DNA of 64,000 nucleotides, taken from contig NZ_VLTK01000008.1 of the NCBI RefSeq assembly GCF_007558825.1, positions 186,001 through 250,000 on the forward strand, in the 5' to 3' direction. The notes beneath the pieces were generated by a model. That model did no database searches and was not told where the DNA came from. It worked only from the letters and a program-made list of their open reading frames with translations. Below are positions 37,185-46,466 of the stretch, piece after piece (within the stretch, counting starts at the first letter, position 1; each line of letters begins with the position of its first letter). The stretch is from Brevibacterium aurantiacum. Lineage in GTDB: Bacteria > Actinomycetota > Actinomycetes > Actinomycetales > Brevibacteriaceae. A program made the translations under genes and the position numbers.

Positions 37185-37502
37185 ATGAGGGGTCGACGGA
37201 GTAAAGCAACTGGAACAGAAACCGACGAGTCAACGACAAGCCTGTCAATCAATCTCGGAGAAAGCGGCGAGGACACCCGCCCCGCGAAACGCCCCTGGGT
37301 GGGTAAGCGCTTGTGGCTGCGATTCACGAATCTGCTCGGGGTCTGGTGGGATCAGTGGCTGGAGACGATGCCCCGCGACGACGATGCACCAAAGGGGCTT
37401 CCCCGGTGGCTGCACGGGCTTCGCGGGCGACTGATTATGGGAGCGGCAACCATCGTCGTTCTGCTGGGGTGGCTGATCGTGATCGTGCTCGTCGTCACTT
37501 AA
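37185..37502 (+). CDS. Small membrane protein, 105 residues
   Basis: A hydrophilic, basic N-terminus (1-70) and one C-terminal transmembrane helix (GAATIVVLLGWLIVIVLVV), so tail-anchored. GAAGGAGAG lies upstream of ATG 37185, two bases after the sigma-like gene. Unrecognised. Confidence 0.55.
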   Translation: MRGRRSKATGTETDESTTSLSINLGESGEDTRPAKRPWVGKRLWLRFTNLLGVWWDQWLETMPRDDDAPKGLPRWLHGLRGRLIMGAATIVVLLGWLIVIVLVVT

Positions 37503-37577
37503 GACCGTGGAGACAAACATTTATCGGGCATCGGGCGAATAGTCCGTAATGCCTATGCGTGAGTGAGGGGAACGACG

Positions 37578-38135
37578 ATGAAGTACGGAACTCAGTGGAG
37601 AGTCGAACGGCACTGGTCGCGAGGTGACTGGTCCGACGTCGGGAATGAGGCGGCGGTCGTTGACGTGCAAGTGCGGAAGTCCACCTTGTGGCAGCGCCAC
37701 GGTGCTGCGGTGGTGCTGATCGCGACGGCCGCAGTCGCCACCTTGGGTGTCGTGGGATGGGCCAACCTTGACTTGCCGGGGATGCTCGCTGTGCCCGGAT
37801 TCGTCATCATCGTCGGAGTGCCATCGGCCATCATGTGCGTGATCTTCCACGTGTACATCGATCCGGGGGAACAGAATGGCGACACGTGGTCGGTGCCCCA
37901 GGAATTGTGGAACGTGGATTCCCGGATTCTGACCGAGGTGGCCGACGTCGGCTTCCTTGTTGAGTCTCTGCAGAATCGGGTCTTTGCGTTTCATCGGCGT
38001 CGGCGCGATGCGGGTGGTCTCGACGATGTGGAGACAGCGCAGTTTCGGGCGATTTCTGACCAGTTGGAACAGGCGGAGTTTGACCTGGCCGTCGGAATCG
38101 CTTCTGAGCAATTCAAGATCGGAGTGCGGGTGTAG
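37578..38135 (+). CDS. Hypothetical membrane protein
   Basis: A 185-residue protein with two central hydrophobic helices (about 43-62 and 68-92), a basic N-terminus and a helical C-terminal cytoplasmic domain. GAGGGGAACG precedes the ATG. A strong terminator follows, so it closes the 29-38 kb run. Unrecognised. Confidence 0.55.
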   Translation: MKYGTQWRVERHWSRGDWSDVGNEAAVVDVQVRKSTLWQRHGAAVVLIATAAVATLGVVGWANLDLPGMLAVPGFVIIVGVPSAIMCVIFHVYIDPGEQNGDTWSVPQELWNVDSRILTEVADVGFLVESLQNRVFAFHRRRRDAGGLDDVETAQFRAISDQLEQAEFDLAVGIASEQFKIGVRV

Positions 38136-38155
38136 CCGGTCAATCAGACGAATTC

Positions 38156-38189
38156 ATGGTGGGTGCTCCAGGTGTGGGGCACCCACCAT
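38156..38189 (+). terminator. Terminator before the type IV secretion block
   Basis: A perfect 11-bp stem ATGGTGGGTGC / GCACCCACCAT with a 12-nt loop, followed by TTTGTGTGTT. It separates the small membrane-protein run from the transfer genes. Confidence 0.75.
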
Positions 38190-38270
38190 TTGTGTGTTGA
38201 CAGACATTGTCCAGGCCCAGCGCGGAAACACGGATGTCGGATGAAACTTCGATGGTCAAGGAGACCGTGA

Positions 38271-39044
38271 ATGCTGGATATCAACCCGCCTAACTCAGAC
38301 CTCGACACCGTCGCGGGATGGGTGCTTGGAACCTCACTCGTGATCATGGTCGCGGCAGCGGTGATTCTCGGCAATGTCTGGACCGGTGGTAAGGCATTCG
38401 GCAGCGCACGACTGACGAGCAGAGGACAGACCGGAGTGGTCCTGGTCGTGATTGCTTGCGTGGTTCTGGCAAGCATCAGCGGAGCAATCAAATACTCGAC
38501 CAAAGACAGCATGACAGAAGACCTTCTGCCGGAAGCGGCGAAGCAACGCACCATTCGGGTCGACCGGGACTCACCGTCGTCGAAGTGCGAAGAGCTGGTC
38601 TCCATCGCTTCGGATAAGCATCTCGATGGGAAGAAGGACAAGGCCGACGACGAAGAGGGTGTGCAGTACAAACCCACGGAGGCCGAGGCCGGGAAGATGG
38701 GCAAGGCTATCCGCGAGATTGGTGCCGACAAGATGGCGGCAGACAAGGTCTGGACCAAGTCGATTGCCTGGGGCGGTCGTTTCGGCGATATGCCGGCCAA
38801 GGAGGACTGGAAAGAAAATCGTGCCGACTACATGGAAAAGCACACTCCCATGTATTCGCGGATCCAGTGGTTGCCTGACGGAACGAAAGGCAAGTGTGAC
38901 AACAAGAACTTCCATGCCGCCAAGGGCGCTCCAGTCGAAGTGATCTTCTGGGAGCTCTACAAGACCGGGTCGGGAAGCAACCACGACCCCACCGGCGGAG
39001 CAAAACAGTACGGGTACCGCATGTTCCGAATCCCAGTGACATAA
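38271..39044 (+). CDS. Putative transfer protein with VirB2-like two-helix N-terminus
   Basis: A 257-residue protein. Two hydrophobic helices (about 20-40 and 58-75) separated by WTGGKAFGSARLTSRGQTG are followed by a soluble extracytoplasmic domain with two cysteines. The helix pair resembles that of the next gene (WGGAKAFGAG...), suggesting related membrane modules. It opens the T4SS block; AAGGAGACC precedes the ATG. Function by context only. Confidence 0.55.
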   Translation: MLDINPPNSDLDTVAGWVLGTSLVIMVAAAVILGNVWTGGKAFGSARLTSRGQTGVVLVVIACVVLASISGAIKYSTKDSMTEDLLPEAAKQRTIRVDRDSPSSKCEELVSIASDKHLDGKKDKADDEEGVQYKPTEAEAGKMGKAIREIGADKMAADKVWTKSIAWGGRFGDMPAKEDWKENRADYMEKHTPMYSRIQWLPDGTKGKCDNKNFHAAKGAPVEVIFWELYKTGSGSNHDPTGGAKQYGYRMFRIPVT

Positions 39045-39117
39045 CAAGCCACAACACACTCCCCCAATATGTTTCCCGGCTCATCGGAGAAGGCCGGGGC
39101 GAAGAAAGGAAAGCACA

Positions 39118-39444
39118 ATGCATTCGCACACTACTGAACTCGTCGCGGCAGCGACGACCCTGATCGCCAAGGGAACAGACACCGGGGTGAAGATCCGTAT
39201 GGATGCCCCGTGGATGGGATTTATGCGTACCATCGCCGGACAGATCATCGGTACCGGCGCAATCTTGACCGTCGTGTTCATTGTGATCGCGGCCATCGTC
39301 TGGGGTGGCGCGAAAGCCTTCGGTGCAGGCCACGCCCAGAACATCGGCGTGATGGGAGTGATCATCGGCATCATCGTCTGTGTCCTGCTCGGATCGGCGG
39401 CGTCCATGGTCATGTACTTCACCGGGTTCAACCTGTTCGCCTGA
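39118..39444 (+). CDS. Putative VirB2/pilin-like two-helix membrane protein
   Basis: A 108-residue protein: a 45-residue lead, then two hydrophobic helices (about 43-65 and 75-100) joined by WGGAKAFGAGHAQN. Size, two-helix layout and position directly before the VirB6/TrbL-like gene fit a VirB2/TrbC-type subunit. GAAAGGAAAG precedes the ATG. Confidence 0.55.
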   Translation: MHSHTTELVAAATTLIAKGTDTGVKIRMDAPWMGFMRTIAGQIIGTGAILTVVFIVIAAIVWGGAKAFGAGHAQNIGVMGVIIGIIVCVLLGSAASMVMYFTGFNLFA

Positions 39445-39482
39445 GCACCTGATCACGATCAGTAAGAAAGGAGGTGACCGGA

Positions 39483-40631
39483 ATGACTGAGATCATGGCA
39501 GCCCCAGAGAATTGGCTGGATGGGATCAAACTCCCACTCGATGACTGGGGTGAGTCCTTCCGTGCTCTACTGGCGCAGGCCATCGATGGGTTTGCCGTCG
39601 GTGCGTGGGAGTCGTTGAAGGGTGCGTTCACCGTCGGCGGTATGAGCGAAGACGGTGGCGCGGCGGACTGGTGGGTCGCCGTCATGGGTGGCAGTGTCGA
39701 GGTCTACACTGACGGCGCTTACCAGCACACCGTCGAGTATCCCGGAATGCTCAACGTCATGGTCATGGCGATGCTCCCCGTGCTCGTGATCTTCCTCGTG
39801 TTCCAAGTCGTCACCTCTGTAGTGCGCTCGTCCACGGCAGGCATGTTGCGAGCGTTTGCCGGATCGATCTTGGCGGTGCCTGCCACCTATGCCATTTCCG
39901 GCATCGTGTATATGCTTCTGCTGGCGTTCGACCAGATCTCACTATGGATCCTCGAAGTCGGCAAAGGGGACACATCCGGCGACGATGTTGGTGTGGGTGC
40001 CATTCTGCGGCTCTTCGGACTGTGGTGGGACCCAACTGCCGATGATGGCAAGGGCAAAGTCATGGTCGATGCCGGTTTCGAGGTCTGGCGGTGGGGCACC
40101 ATCGAGAACGAACCAGGCAAGATCATTCTGCCGTTCATCGTCGCGCTCGTCGTGTTGGCCTGTTGCATCGTACTGATGCTGATGATGCTGCTGAGAACTC
40201 TGGTAATTCTCGTCTCGACCACGTTCCTTCCAGTGGCAGTATTTTCCCTGACGTGGGAAATCGGCCAAGGAATCTTCACGAAGTGGGCCAGCTTCGTCGT
40301 CGGACTACTACTGGCCAAACCAATAGCCGCAGGAATAGTGAAGTTCGGAATCACTATGGCCTCCATCGGTACCGACTGGGTGATGATGATCGCCGGAATC
40401 GCGCTTGTGCTACTGGCGGCTCTGGCCCCGGTCTTCGTCGTGGCCATCATCAGCTTCATGACCGGAGGCGGGACACATCAATTCGAGAACGCGGCAGGCG
40501 GAATGATGCGCGGAGGGCAGCAACGTCTGGCCAACTCGACCCGCTCGGTCGTTCGCTTCACCAGCAATGGAGCCAGGAAAGTCGGCGGCGGTGTTCGCCA
40601 AGGCGGTCGAATCCTAACGGGAGGAAAGTGA
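39483..40631 (+). CDS. VirB6/TrbL-like polytopic T4SS protein
   Basis: A 382-residue protein with at least six hydrophobic segments (about 85-110, 120-150, 215-245, 255-275, 290-310, 315-335), a periplasmic-type loop around VGKGDTSGDDVGVGAILRLF, and a basic Gly/Arg tail. Topology and position before SCO6880-like and VirB4 genes match TrbL/VirB6 inner-membrane channel components. ATG 39483 is used because AAAGGAGGTGA is ideally spaced; a GTG nine bases earlier lies within that site. Confidence 0.72.
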   Translation: MTEIMAAPENWLDGIKLPLDDWGESFRALLAQAIDGFAVGAWESLKGAFTVGGMSEDGGAADWWVAVMGGSVEVYTDGAYQHTVEYPGMLNVMVMAMLPVLVIFLVFQVVTSVVRSSTAGMLRAFAGSILAVPATYAISGIVYMLLLAFDQISLWILEVGKGDTSGDDVGVGAILRLFGLWWDPTADDGKGKVMVDAGFEVWRWGTIENEPGKIILPFIVALVVLACCIVLMLMMLLRTLVILVSTTFLPVAVFSLTWEIGQGIFTKWASFVVGLLLAKPIAAGIVKFGITMASIGTDWVMMIAGIALVLLAALAPVFVVAIISFMTGGGTHQFENAAGGMMRGGQQRLANSTRSVVRFTSNGARKVGGGVRQGGRILTGGK

Positions 40632-40632
40632 C

Positions 40633-42276
40633 ATGAGTTCGACACAACCCGTCGAGAGCGAATGGGACGGCGCGAAGTACGGTCGAGAGGAATCAACCGG
40701 CGTCATCTTCGGGATGGAGGCCGACCAGGTCATCTTCATCGCTGTGGGAGTCGTCCTCGGGGTGTTGGTCGTTATGATCAACGGGTTCCCCTGGGGGCTG
40801 GCGGCAGCCATTGGCCTGCTTATCGTTTTCGGCGGCATCGGCATACCCCGTATCAAGGGAAATTCTCTGATCGGGTGGGCACGGATCTTCTTTCGTTCGA
40901 AGTCGCGGCAGCGGTCTGGCAACGACCAGTTTGTGCAGAAGGATGACGGCGTCGAGATCGGCTTCACCGACGATGGAGAAGTTGAGATCGTGGAGGGACC
41001 CGAGTTCGAGATCATGGACGGCTCGGTGCGTCGCGGTGATGACACTCCCCGTGATGGGAAGAATCGTATCCGCCCTGGAAAACCGGTGCGGATGTCCCTG
41101 CCGGGAGAGTTTGGTGAACTGCTCGTGTACCAATTGCCGGGTGGTGGAGCATTCATCTATGACCCCGTCTTGAAGGTCGCGACCATGGTGGCTGAAGTCA
41201 TGACTGAGAAGGCGTTCCAGCTGAACTCGTTCGAGGAGAAGGAAGACCGACTCAGAGAATGGGTCAGTGTGCAGTCGACGATTGCTCGAATTCCTGGTGT
41301 CGACATCGTGCAGCTGTCCGATCAGACGACCATGATCTCGGGGGCTTCGATTCGTCACTGGTATGAAGAACAGATCCTCAAAGCCCCAGCAGTGACGACG
41401 GCAGACGGAGAGACGGTTCGTCAGGCCGGTCCTGATGTGGACCCGTTTATGCACCAGTCGCTGGTGGAGACGATCATGTCGGTGGAGAACCAGCCGGTCC
41501 ACGATATGTGGATGGCTGTGGTGCTGAGCAAGGAGAAACTCAACGAACGCATCGTGGCCGCTGGCGGTGGCGTCGCTGGGTTCATGGAAACAGCTCTGTC
41601 GATGATGGGCACTATTGAGAACGCCATTCCGACTTCCGGGGCGTACGTCACGAAGTGGCACTCCCCGCACACTCTGGCCGCACGCACACGCACTGCGTTC
41701 GACCCAGACTCCGCGATTCAGGTCTCCGAGCGTGGGGAGGACGGTGTTGCTGTCAGGCAGGCAGGACCGATGTACGCGGCCCCGCGAGACATCAAAACCT
41801 ATGAATCGGACGGAGCTTTGCACCGGACGTACAAGATCGCGGAATGGCCTCACTCACAGGCACGTCTGGGCTTCCTGGATAAGCTCGTGTTCGCGGGCGA
41901 CTTCCGTCATACAGTCAGTCTTTATATCAAGCCGCGCGATACGGCGAAAGCGCTGAAAGCTAATGAGCGAGATCGTGCGACGTGGTCGTCGAATGACAAG
42001 ATCCGCGACAAGATCGGCAAGCAGCAGACCGCGCGCAAGGAGCGACAGATCCAGGACCTCGTGCAAGAAGAGGATGAGGTCACAGCCGGTCACGCACCGT
42101 TGAAGCTCATCTGCGTCATCACCGTTACCGCTGAGACCGACCGTGAGCTCAATGCCAACTGCGCGGACCTGGAAACACGTGCGGCGGAGGCGAATCTGGA
42201 CCTGCGCGTCCTCTACGGGCAGGCCGAGGAAGGGTTCATAGCTGGCGCTCTGCCCTTTGGAAAGCTGGAGGTGTAA
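40633..42276 (+). CDS. SCO6880-family T4SS-associated protein
   Basis: A 547-residue protein. Two N-terminal helices (about 32-52 and 55-75) follow a GREESTGVIFGMEADQ phrase, and a large cytoplasmic region has no Walker motif. This is the layout of the actinobacterial SCO6880 family, which precedes VirB4-type ATPases and is thought to combine VirB3-like and VirB4 N-terminal parts. GGGAGGAAAG precedes the ATG; the next gene starts four bases after the stop. Confidence 0.72.
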   Translation: MSSTQPVESEWDGAKYGREESTGVIFGMEADQVIFIAVGVVLGVLVVMINGFPWGLAAAIGLLIVFGGIGIPRIKGNSLIGWARIFFRSKSRQRSGNDQFVQKDDGVEIGFTDDGEVEIVEGPEFEIMDGSVRRGDDTPRDGKNRIRPGKPVRMSLPGEFGELLVYQLPGGGAFIYDPVLKVATMVAEVMTEKAFQLNSFEEKEDRLREWVSVQSTIARIPGVDIVQLSDQTTMISGASIRHWYEEQILKAPAVTTADGETVRQAGPDVDPFMHQSLVETIMSVENQPVHDMWMAVVLSKEKLNERIVAAGGGVAGFMETALSMMGTIENAIPTSGAYVTKWHSPHTLAARTRTAFDPDSAIQVSERGEDGVAVRQAGPMYAAPRDIKTYESDGALHRTYKIAEWPHSQARLGFLDKLVFAGDFRHTVSLYIKPRDTAKALKANERDRATWSSNDKIRDKIGKQQTARKERQIQDLVQEEDEVTAGHAPLKLICVITVTAETDRELNANCADLETRAAEANLDLRVLYGQAEEGFIAGALPFGKLEV

Positions 42277-42279
42277 CCG

Positions 42280-43818
42280 ATGCGAACTCGCAAACACGGC
42301 GCGTTTGCCATTATCGACGGGGACCGCAAAACCCGACGTCGCCAACGCCGCGAACTACGGGAACTGATCAAGGACAAAGAGTGGGAAGATGCTCTCGCGT
42401 CCAAGGTCAAGAAGGACGATGACCTGCCGAAGAGGCAGTTCAAAGGCGGTGGCGATTCGTCGCCGAAGTCCGGGTTCGGTGCGATGGTGTTGAAGGATCG
42501 TGGAGTCAAGGTCGCCGCGCACACTGCCGCGACAGCATTCCCGTTCGTGTCGGGTCCTTCACTGGGCACACGGGGCAACTTCATTGGCCAGGACCTCAAT
42601 GGCGGTGGCGCATTCAACTTCGACCCTTGGGAACTTTACGACAGCAGGATCATTTCCGGGATGTCGATGATCGTGTTCGGCACGGTCGGTACCGGTAAGT
42701 CGTCACTGGTCAAGGCGATGGCGATGCGCATGGTCGGTGCAGGGCGGAAGCTCGCAGTCGCATCAGACCTGAAAGGCGAGTGGACGCGCGTGGTGCGGCG
42801 CTTGGGTGGTCCGGTCATCCAGGTCGGTCCCGGCCTGGGCACGTGCATCAATCCACTGGATGAGGGCGTCAGACCCAGTGTTGACCGGCTCGGGAAACCG
42901 ATGACCGACGAAAAATGGGCACTGGTGGTCCGCTCACGCAGGCTCTCGATTCTCGAAACCCTGCTCAAGGTACTCACCGGCTCAGACGAACTGACCCCAG
43001 CAGAACACGCCGCCCTCGAATTGGGCGTGGACCAGGCCGTCGAGTATGGCGCTGAAGAGAATCGCTCACCGATCATCTCCGACGTCATCGCGGGTCTCAA
43101 GGACGTTGAGACCTCTGTCAGTGTGAAGATCGCGTCGGCGTGCGAGGACATTGCCCTGTCGCTGGGACGCATGACGACCGGCGACGTGGCCGGAATGTTC
43201 AACGGTGAGTCGACAGAGCGATTCCAGTCAGAAGCACCGGCAGTGTCCATCGACACGTCCGCAATGCGCGGTGCCACACCGACTGCGCGCCGCATGGTCT
43301 CGATCTGCTGCGCGGCCTGGTTGGAAGCGATGGTGTCGAACTCGGATTCGGGTAAACGCATCGTCGTCTACGAAGAGGGTTGGGACTCGGTGACGAACCG
43401 GGCCGACCTGGAGCGGATGGTTGAGAACTGGAAGCTGGCGCGTGACTACGGAATCTTCAATGTCTTGCTGATGCACAAGGTCACTGACCTCGACATGGCC
43501 GGCGACGCTGGCTCACAGATGGCGGCAATGGCGAACTCGCTGCTGGCCGATGCTGATGTGAAAGTGATCTACCGGCAGGACGCGGCCGCGCTGAAAGCAA
43601 CGACGAACCAGTTGGAGCTCAACGAACGAGAGCGCACCAAGCTCAGGTCGTATCAAAAGGGTGAGGGCCTATGGCGTGTGGGACAGGCTTCGTTCGAGGT
43701 CTACAACAAGCTCACGAGTGAAGAGGAGCCTCTGTTGGACACCGACCAGCGCACGGGCGCGGAGGCGAAGACAGACGACTTCGGCAATGTCCTTGTCGAC
43801 GATTGGGTGGCAGCGTGA
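42280..43818 (+). CDS. VirB4-like conjugation ATPase
   Basis: A 512-residue ATPase powering the type IV secretion channel. Walker A is GTVGTGKSS (about residue 135), with VASDLKGEW soon after. The Walker B region is IVVYEEGWDSV (about 361), followed by LLMHKVTDL. The protein corresponds to the C-terminal motor half of VirB4/TraC, the N-terminal half probably being supplied by the SCO6880-like neighbour. GGAGGTG precedes the ATG, and the stop overlaps the coupling-protein start (ATGA). Confidence 0.82.
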   Translation: MRTRKHGAFAIIDGDRKTRRRQRRELRELIKDKEWEDALASKVKKDDDLPKRQFKGGGDSSPKSGFGAMVLKDRGVKVAAHTAATAFPFVSGPSLGTRGNFIGQDLNGGGAFNFDPWELYDSRIISGMSMIVFGTVGTGKSSLVKAMAMRMVGAGRKLAVASDLKGEWTRVVRRLGGPVIQVGPGLGTCINPLDEGVRPSVDRLGKPMTDEKWALVVRSRRLSILETLLKVLTGSDELTPAEHAALELGVDQAVEYGAEENRSPIISDVIAGLKDVETSVSVKIASACEDIALSLGRMTTGDVAGMFNGESTERFQSEAPAVSIDTSAMRGATPTARRMVSICCAAWLEAMVSNSDSGKRIVVYEEGWDSVTNRADLERMVENWKLARDYGIFNVLLMHKVTDLDMAGDAGSQMAAMANSLLADADVKVIYRQDAAALKATTNQLELNERERTKLRSYQKGEGLWRVGQASFEVYNKLTSEEEPLLDTDQRTGAEAKTDDFGNVLVDDWVAA

Positions 43819-45749
43819 TGTTCGAAGAAAGAGAAGGCAGGCAGGGCTTCATCCACTCCGGCAAAGATGTCCTTGTCGTCGTGGTCGGAGCAATTCTCGG
43901 ATTCCTGGCGGCTCTGACCGGGATAGCGATGGTGGTGAATCGCCTCGCGTGTGGTGCGTGGGCGACACCTCGAGGGGTGTTCGACGTCCTGTCGTTCATC
44001 TCATCCGGAGACACCGGTGTATTCGGCACGACTCCCGACGGATGCTCAGCACCAACGTGGAGCGTCATCACAGCGTGGTCGATCATTATCGGACTGATTC
44101 TCGTAGCCGTCATCGGCGGCATCATCTGGTACCAGGTGCGAGTCGAATCGGACGAATACTTTGTCGAGGAACTGCGCAAGCGCCGCGGGATCGCCAAATG
44201 GTGGGAAGTACGACGGACCCTGGGCAAGCGGAAGGCGAAGAAGATGGCCCGGACGGTGCGCCCCACGATCCCGAAGAAACAGATCACTCCCGAGATGGGC
44301 ACCGTGAAGTTCGGGATCAGCCAGGGTGTGACCATCTACGTGAGCATGGAAGATTCGATGATCCTCATCGGACCTCCGCGTTCAGGTAAAGGCGTGAACG
44401 TTCTCGTGAGTGCGATCCTCGATGCTCCCGGCCCGGTCATCACGACATCGACTCGTGCGGACAACTACTCGATGACTGCTCCCCTCCGCGCGAAGAAGGG
44501 GCCAGTGACGCTGTTCGATCCGCAGGGTCTGACAGGTAAGGCCACGACGTTGAAGTGGTCGCCTGTGACCGGTTGTCAGCGTGGCCAGACGGCGAACCAA
44601 CGAGCCAACTCGCTCATCAGTGCCGCAGGATTGTCGGAGCATTCCACGAATGCTGAGTGGAAGTCGCCGGCTGTGCTGATTATGCAGTCGCTGCTGCACG
44701 CGGCAGCCCTCGAAGGTTTGGGTGTTGAGGCGGTCATGCGGTGGGGCAATTCTGCTCCCGAGGCCACGGAAGCCGTGCAGATCCTGCGGAAGTGGGAGGA
44801 CCGGGGACAGGCTGAGCCCGGATGGGCAACGTCCTTGGAATCCGATATTAATGAGGACCCGAAGATGCGTGGCAACAAATGGTTCGGTGTCTCGAACGCT
44901 GTGGCAGGGCTGTCAGTGTCCAGTGTCCGTGATGTCATCAATCCGAGGACGAAGGACGAAGAATTCGATATCGACGAGTTCATCCGCGAATCGGGGACCC
45001 TTTACATCATGGGGACGAAGTCCGGTGGCACGTCGGCGGGACCGTTCCTGATCGCGATGATGGATGCCATCACGGAGCGTGCGCGTGAGATCGCCGCACA
45101 ACGGTATAAATCCCGGCTGGATCCGCCGCTGATGCTCGTCCTCGACGAGATCGCGAACATCACCACGGCCTGGGACGGATTGACAACGCTGATGGCCGAT
45201 GGTGGTGGCGTCGGGATCTGTCCTCTGGCGGTATTCCAGTCAATGGCCCAGGTCCGCAATTCCTGGGGCAGCGAGGCCGCGTCGGCACTCTACGATGCGG
45301 CGACGGTCAAACAGCAGCTCGGTGGTGCTTCGAACACTGATGATCTGCGGCAACTGTCGGATCTGTCGGGCGAACGTCGCGTGGTTCGAGTGTCGAAATC
45401 GCGTCAGGAGTCAGGATCGAGTGAGTCTGACACCATTGTCGACAAACCGGTTCTGCCAGTCGCCGAGCTACGACGTATCCCCTTCGGGTATGCGGTCCTG
45501 TTCTACCGGAATCGCCGTCCGATGATCGTAAAGATCAGCCAGTACTGGGATCGCAAGGATGCAGACCAGATCGCTGATGCGTCGTCCCTGTTCGCGAACT
45601 CGATTCAGTCCGCTGATTCTGATCGCCAGTGGAATGAAGCCGTCGCATGGGAGGGCAGCACGGGTGAGGTTGTCGAATCGAGCGTGGTTGACGAAATGGA
45701 ACCGGACGCGGATGACGACACGTCTGCGAAGTCAGTCCGGATGTTCTGA
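43818..45749 (+). CDS. VirD4/TraG-type coupling protein
   Basis: A 643-residue inner-membrane ATPase expected to bring the DNA-relaxase complex to the channel. Two N-terminal helices (about 17-40 and 75-100), Walker A LIGPPRSGKGVNV (about 181-193), Walker B LMLVLDEIANI (about 437-447), and the motif FQSMAQVRNSWG. ATG 43818 overlaps the VirB4 stop. The presence of a coupling protein implies a relaxase, which I do not see in this window. Confidence 0.88.
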   Translation: MFEEREGRQGFIHSGKDVLVVVVGAILGFLAALTGIAMVVNRLACGAWATPRGVFDVLSFISSGDTGVFGTTPDGCSAPTWSVITAWSIIIGLILVAVIGGIIWYQVRVESDEYFVEELRKRRGIAKWWEVRRTLGKRKAKKMARTVRPTIPKKQITPEMGTVKFGISQGVTIYVSMEDSMILIGPPRSGKGVNVLVSAILDAPGPVITTSTRADNYSMTAPLRAKKGPVTLFDPQGLTGKATTLKWSPVTGCQRGQTANQRANSLISAAGLSEHSTNAEWKSPAVLIMQSLLHAAALEGLGVEAVMRWGNSAPEATEAVQILRKWEDRGQAEPGWATSLESDINEDPKMRGNKWFGVSNAVAGLSVSSVRDVINPRTKDEEFDIDEFIRESGTLYIMGTKSGGTSAGPFLIAMMDAITERAREIAAQRYKSRLDPPLMLVLDEIANITTAWDGLTTLMADGGGVGICPLAVFQSMAQVRNSWGSEAASALYDAATVKQQLGGASNTDDLRQLSDLSGERRVVRVSKSRQESGSSESDTIVDKPVLPVAELRRIPFGYAVLFYRNRRPMIVKISQYWDRKDADQIADASSLFANSIQSADSDRQWNEAVAWEGSTGEVVESSVVDEMEPDADDDTSAKSVRMF

Positions 45750-45758
45750 CGGGTCATC

Positions 45759-46151
45759 ATGTCCAGGCTGGGATTACATCGCACACGGTCAGGCGGATAC
45801 CGGAAGTATCTGCGGACTCAGGCGTGGCACTGGCGGCGGCAACGATGGTTTCGAGACCGTCGTGCCGAAGGCGTTGAGCCTGCGTGCCAAGTGTGCGGGG
45901 TCCGACTTGAGGATGCAGGAACGCTTGACCTGCACCATGTGTCCTACGACGGGGTGACCGAACACAAGGACGGCACCTGGAGCGCACAGGAGGCAGATGG
46001 GGATCTGATGCCCCTGTGTCGGGAGGATCATCAGGCGGTGCATCGGGTGATGGACCGGCGCCGGGAATTCTTCGGGTGGAACAGGTATCGGGCGACAGTG
46101 GTCATCGTTGCCCATTTGAAGCGGTTGAAAGGAACGAGAAACGGTGGATGA
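45759..46151 (+). CDS. HNH-type endonuclease-like protein
   Basis: A 130-residue protein with a treble-clef HNH core: CQVCG, then LDLHHVSYDG, then DLMPLCREDHQAVH. These supply the Cys pairs and catalytic His of small HNH nucleases. The N-terminal 40 residues are very basic. It lies just after the coupling protein and overlaps the next gene. Homing, mobility or host-DNA roles are all possible. Confidence 0.75.
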   Translation: MSRLGLHRTRSGGYRKYLRTQAWHWRRQRWFRDRRAEGVEPACQVCGVRLEDAGTLDLHHVSYDGVTEHKDGTWSAQEADGDLMPLCREDHQAVHRVMDRRREFFGWNRYRATVVIVAHLKRLKGTRNGG

Positions 46152-46461
46152 GACGACAGGCGGTCAAGGGATGCAGCGACCGATGCTCTGCCAGATATGT
46201 GGACGTTTCGCTGAGGTGCAGTGGCATTCGATTACTCGCGACGAAGACGACCCGGTCAGATGCGAATCCGAGCGGACACCTGAAGACGTGGGCTATTGGT
46301 TGTGTACGGACGTGTGCCACTCAACGGTGCACGAGCTGATGAGGCAGGACAGTGGTCAAGGGCGGTCGTGCCGTGCCATCGGTCGCATGATCGAGCGACT
46401 AGCGGTGGCGGTGACGTCGGGACAACGGAGTTACCGGCGGCAAGCATTCGGAGAGAAGTGA
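46144..46461 (+). CDS. Small Cys/His zinc-binding protein
   Basis: A 105-residue protein. CQICGRFAEVQWH is followed by CTDVCHSTVHEL, resembling a degenerate HNH/treble-clef fold related to the preceding gene. GTG 46144 is supported by AAAGGA and overlaps the HNH stop by eight bases. Function unknown. Confidence 0.55.
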   Translation: MDETTGGQGMQRPMLCQICGRFAEVQWHSITRDEDDPVRCESERTPEDVGYWLCTDVCHSTVHELMRQDSGQGRSCRAIGRMIERLAVAVTSGQRSYRRQAFGEK

Positions 46462-46466
46462 CAACG

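Noticed and set aside
45759-46461. Homing-endonuclease intron or intein around the HNH gene
   Set aside because: The flanking coupling-protein gene is complete and continuous, and no intron or intein boundaries are visible.
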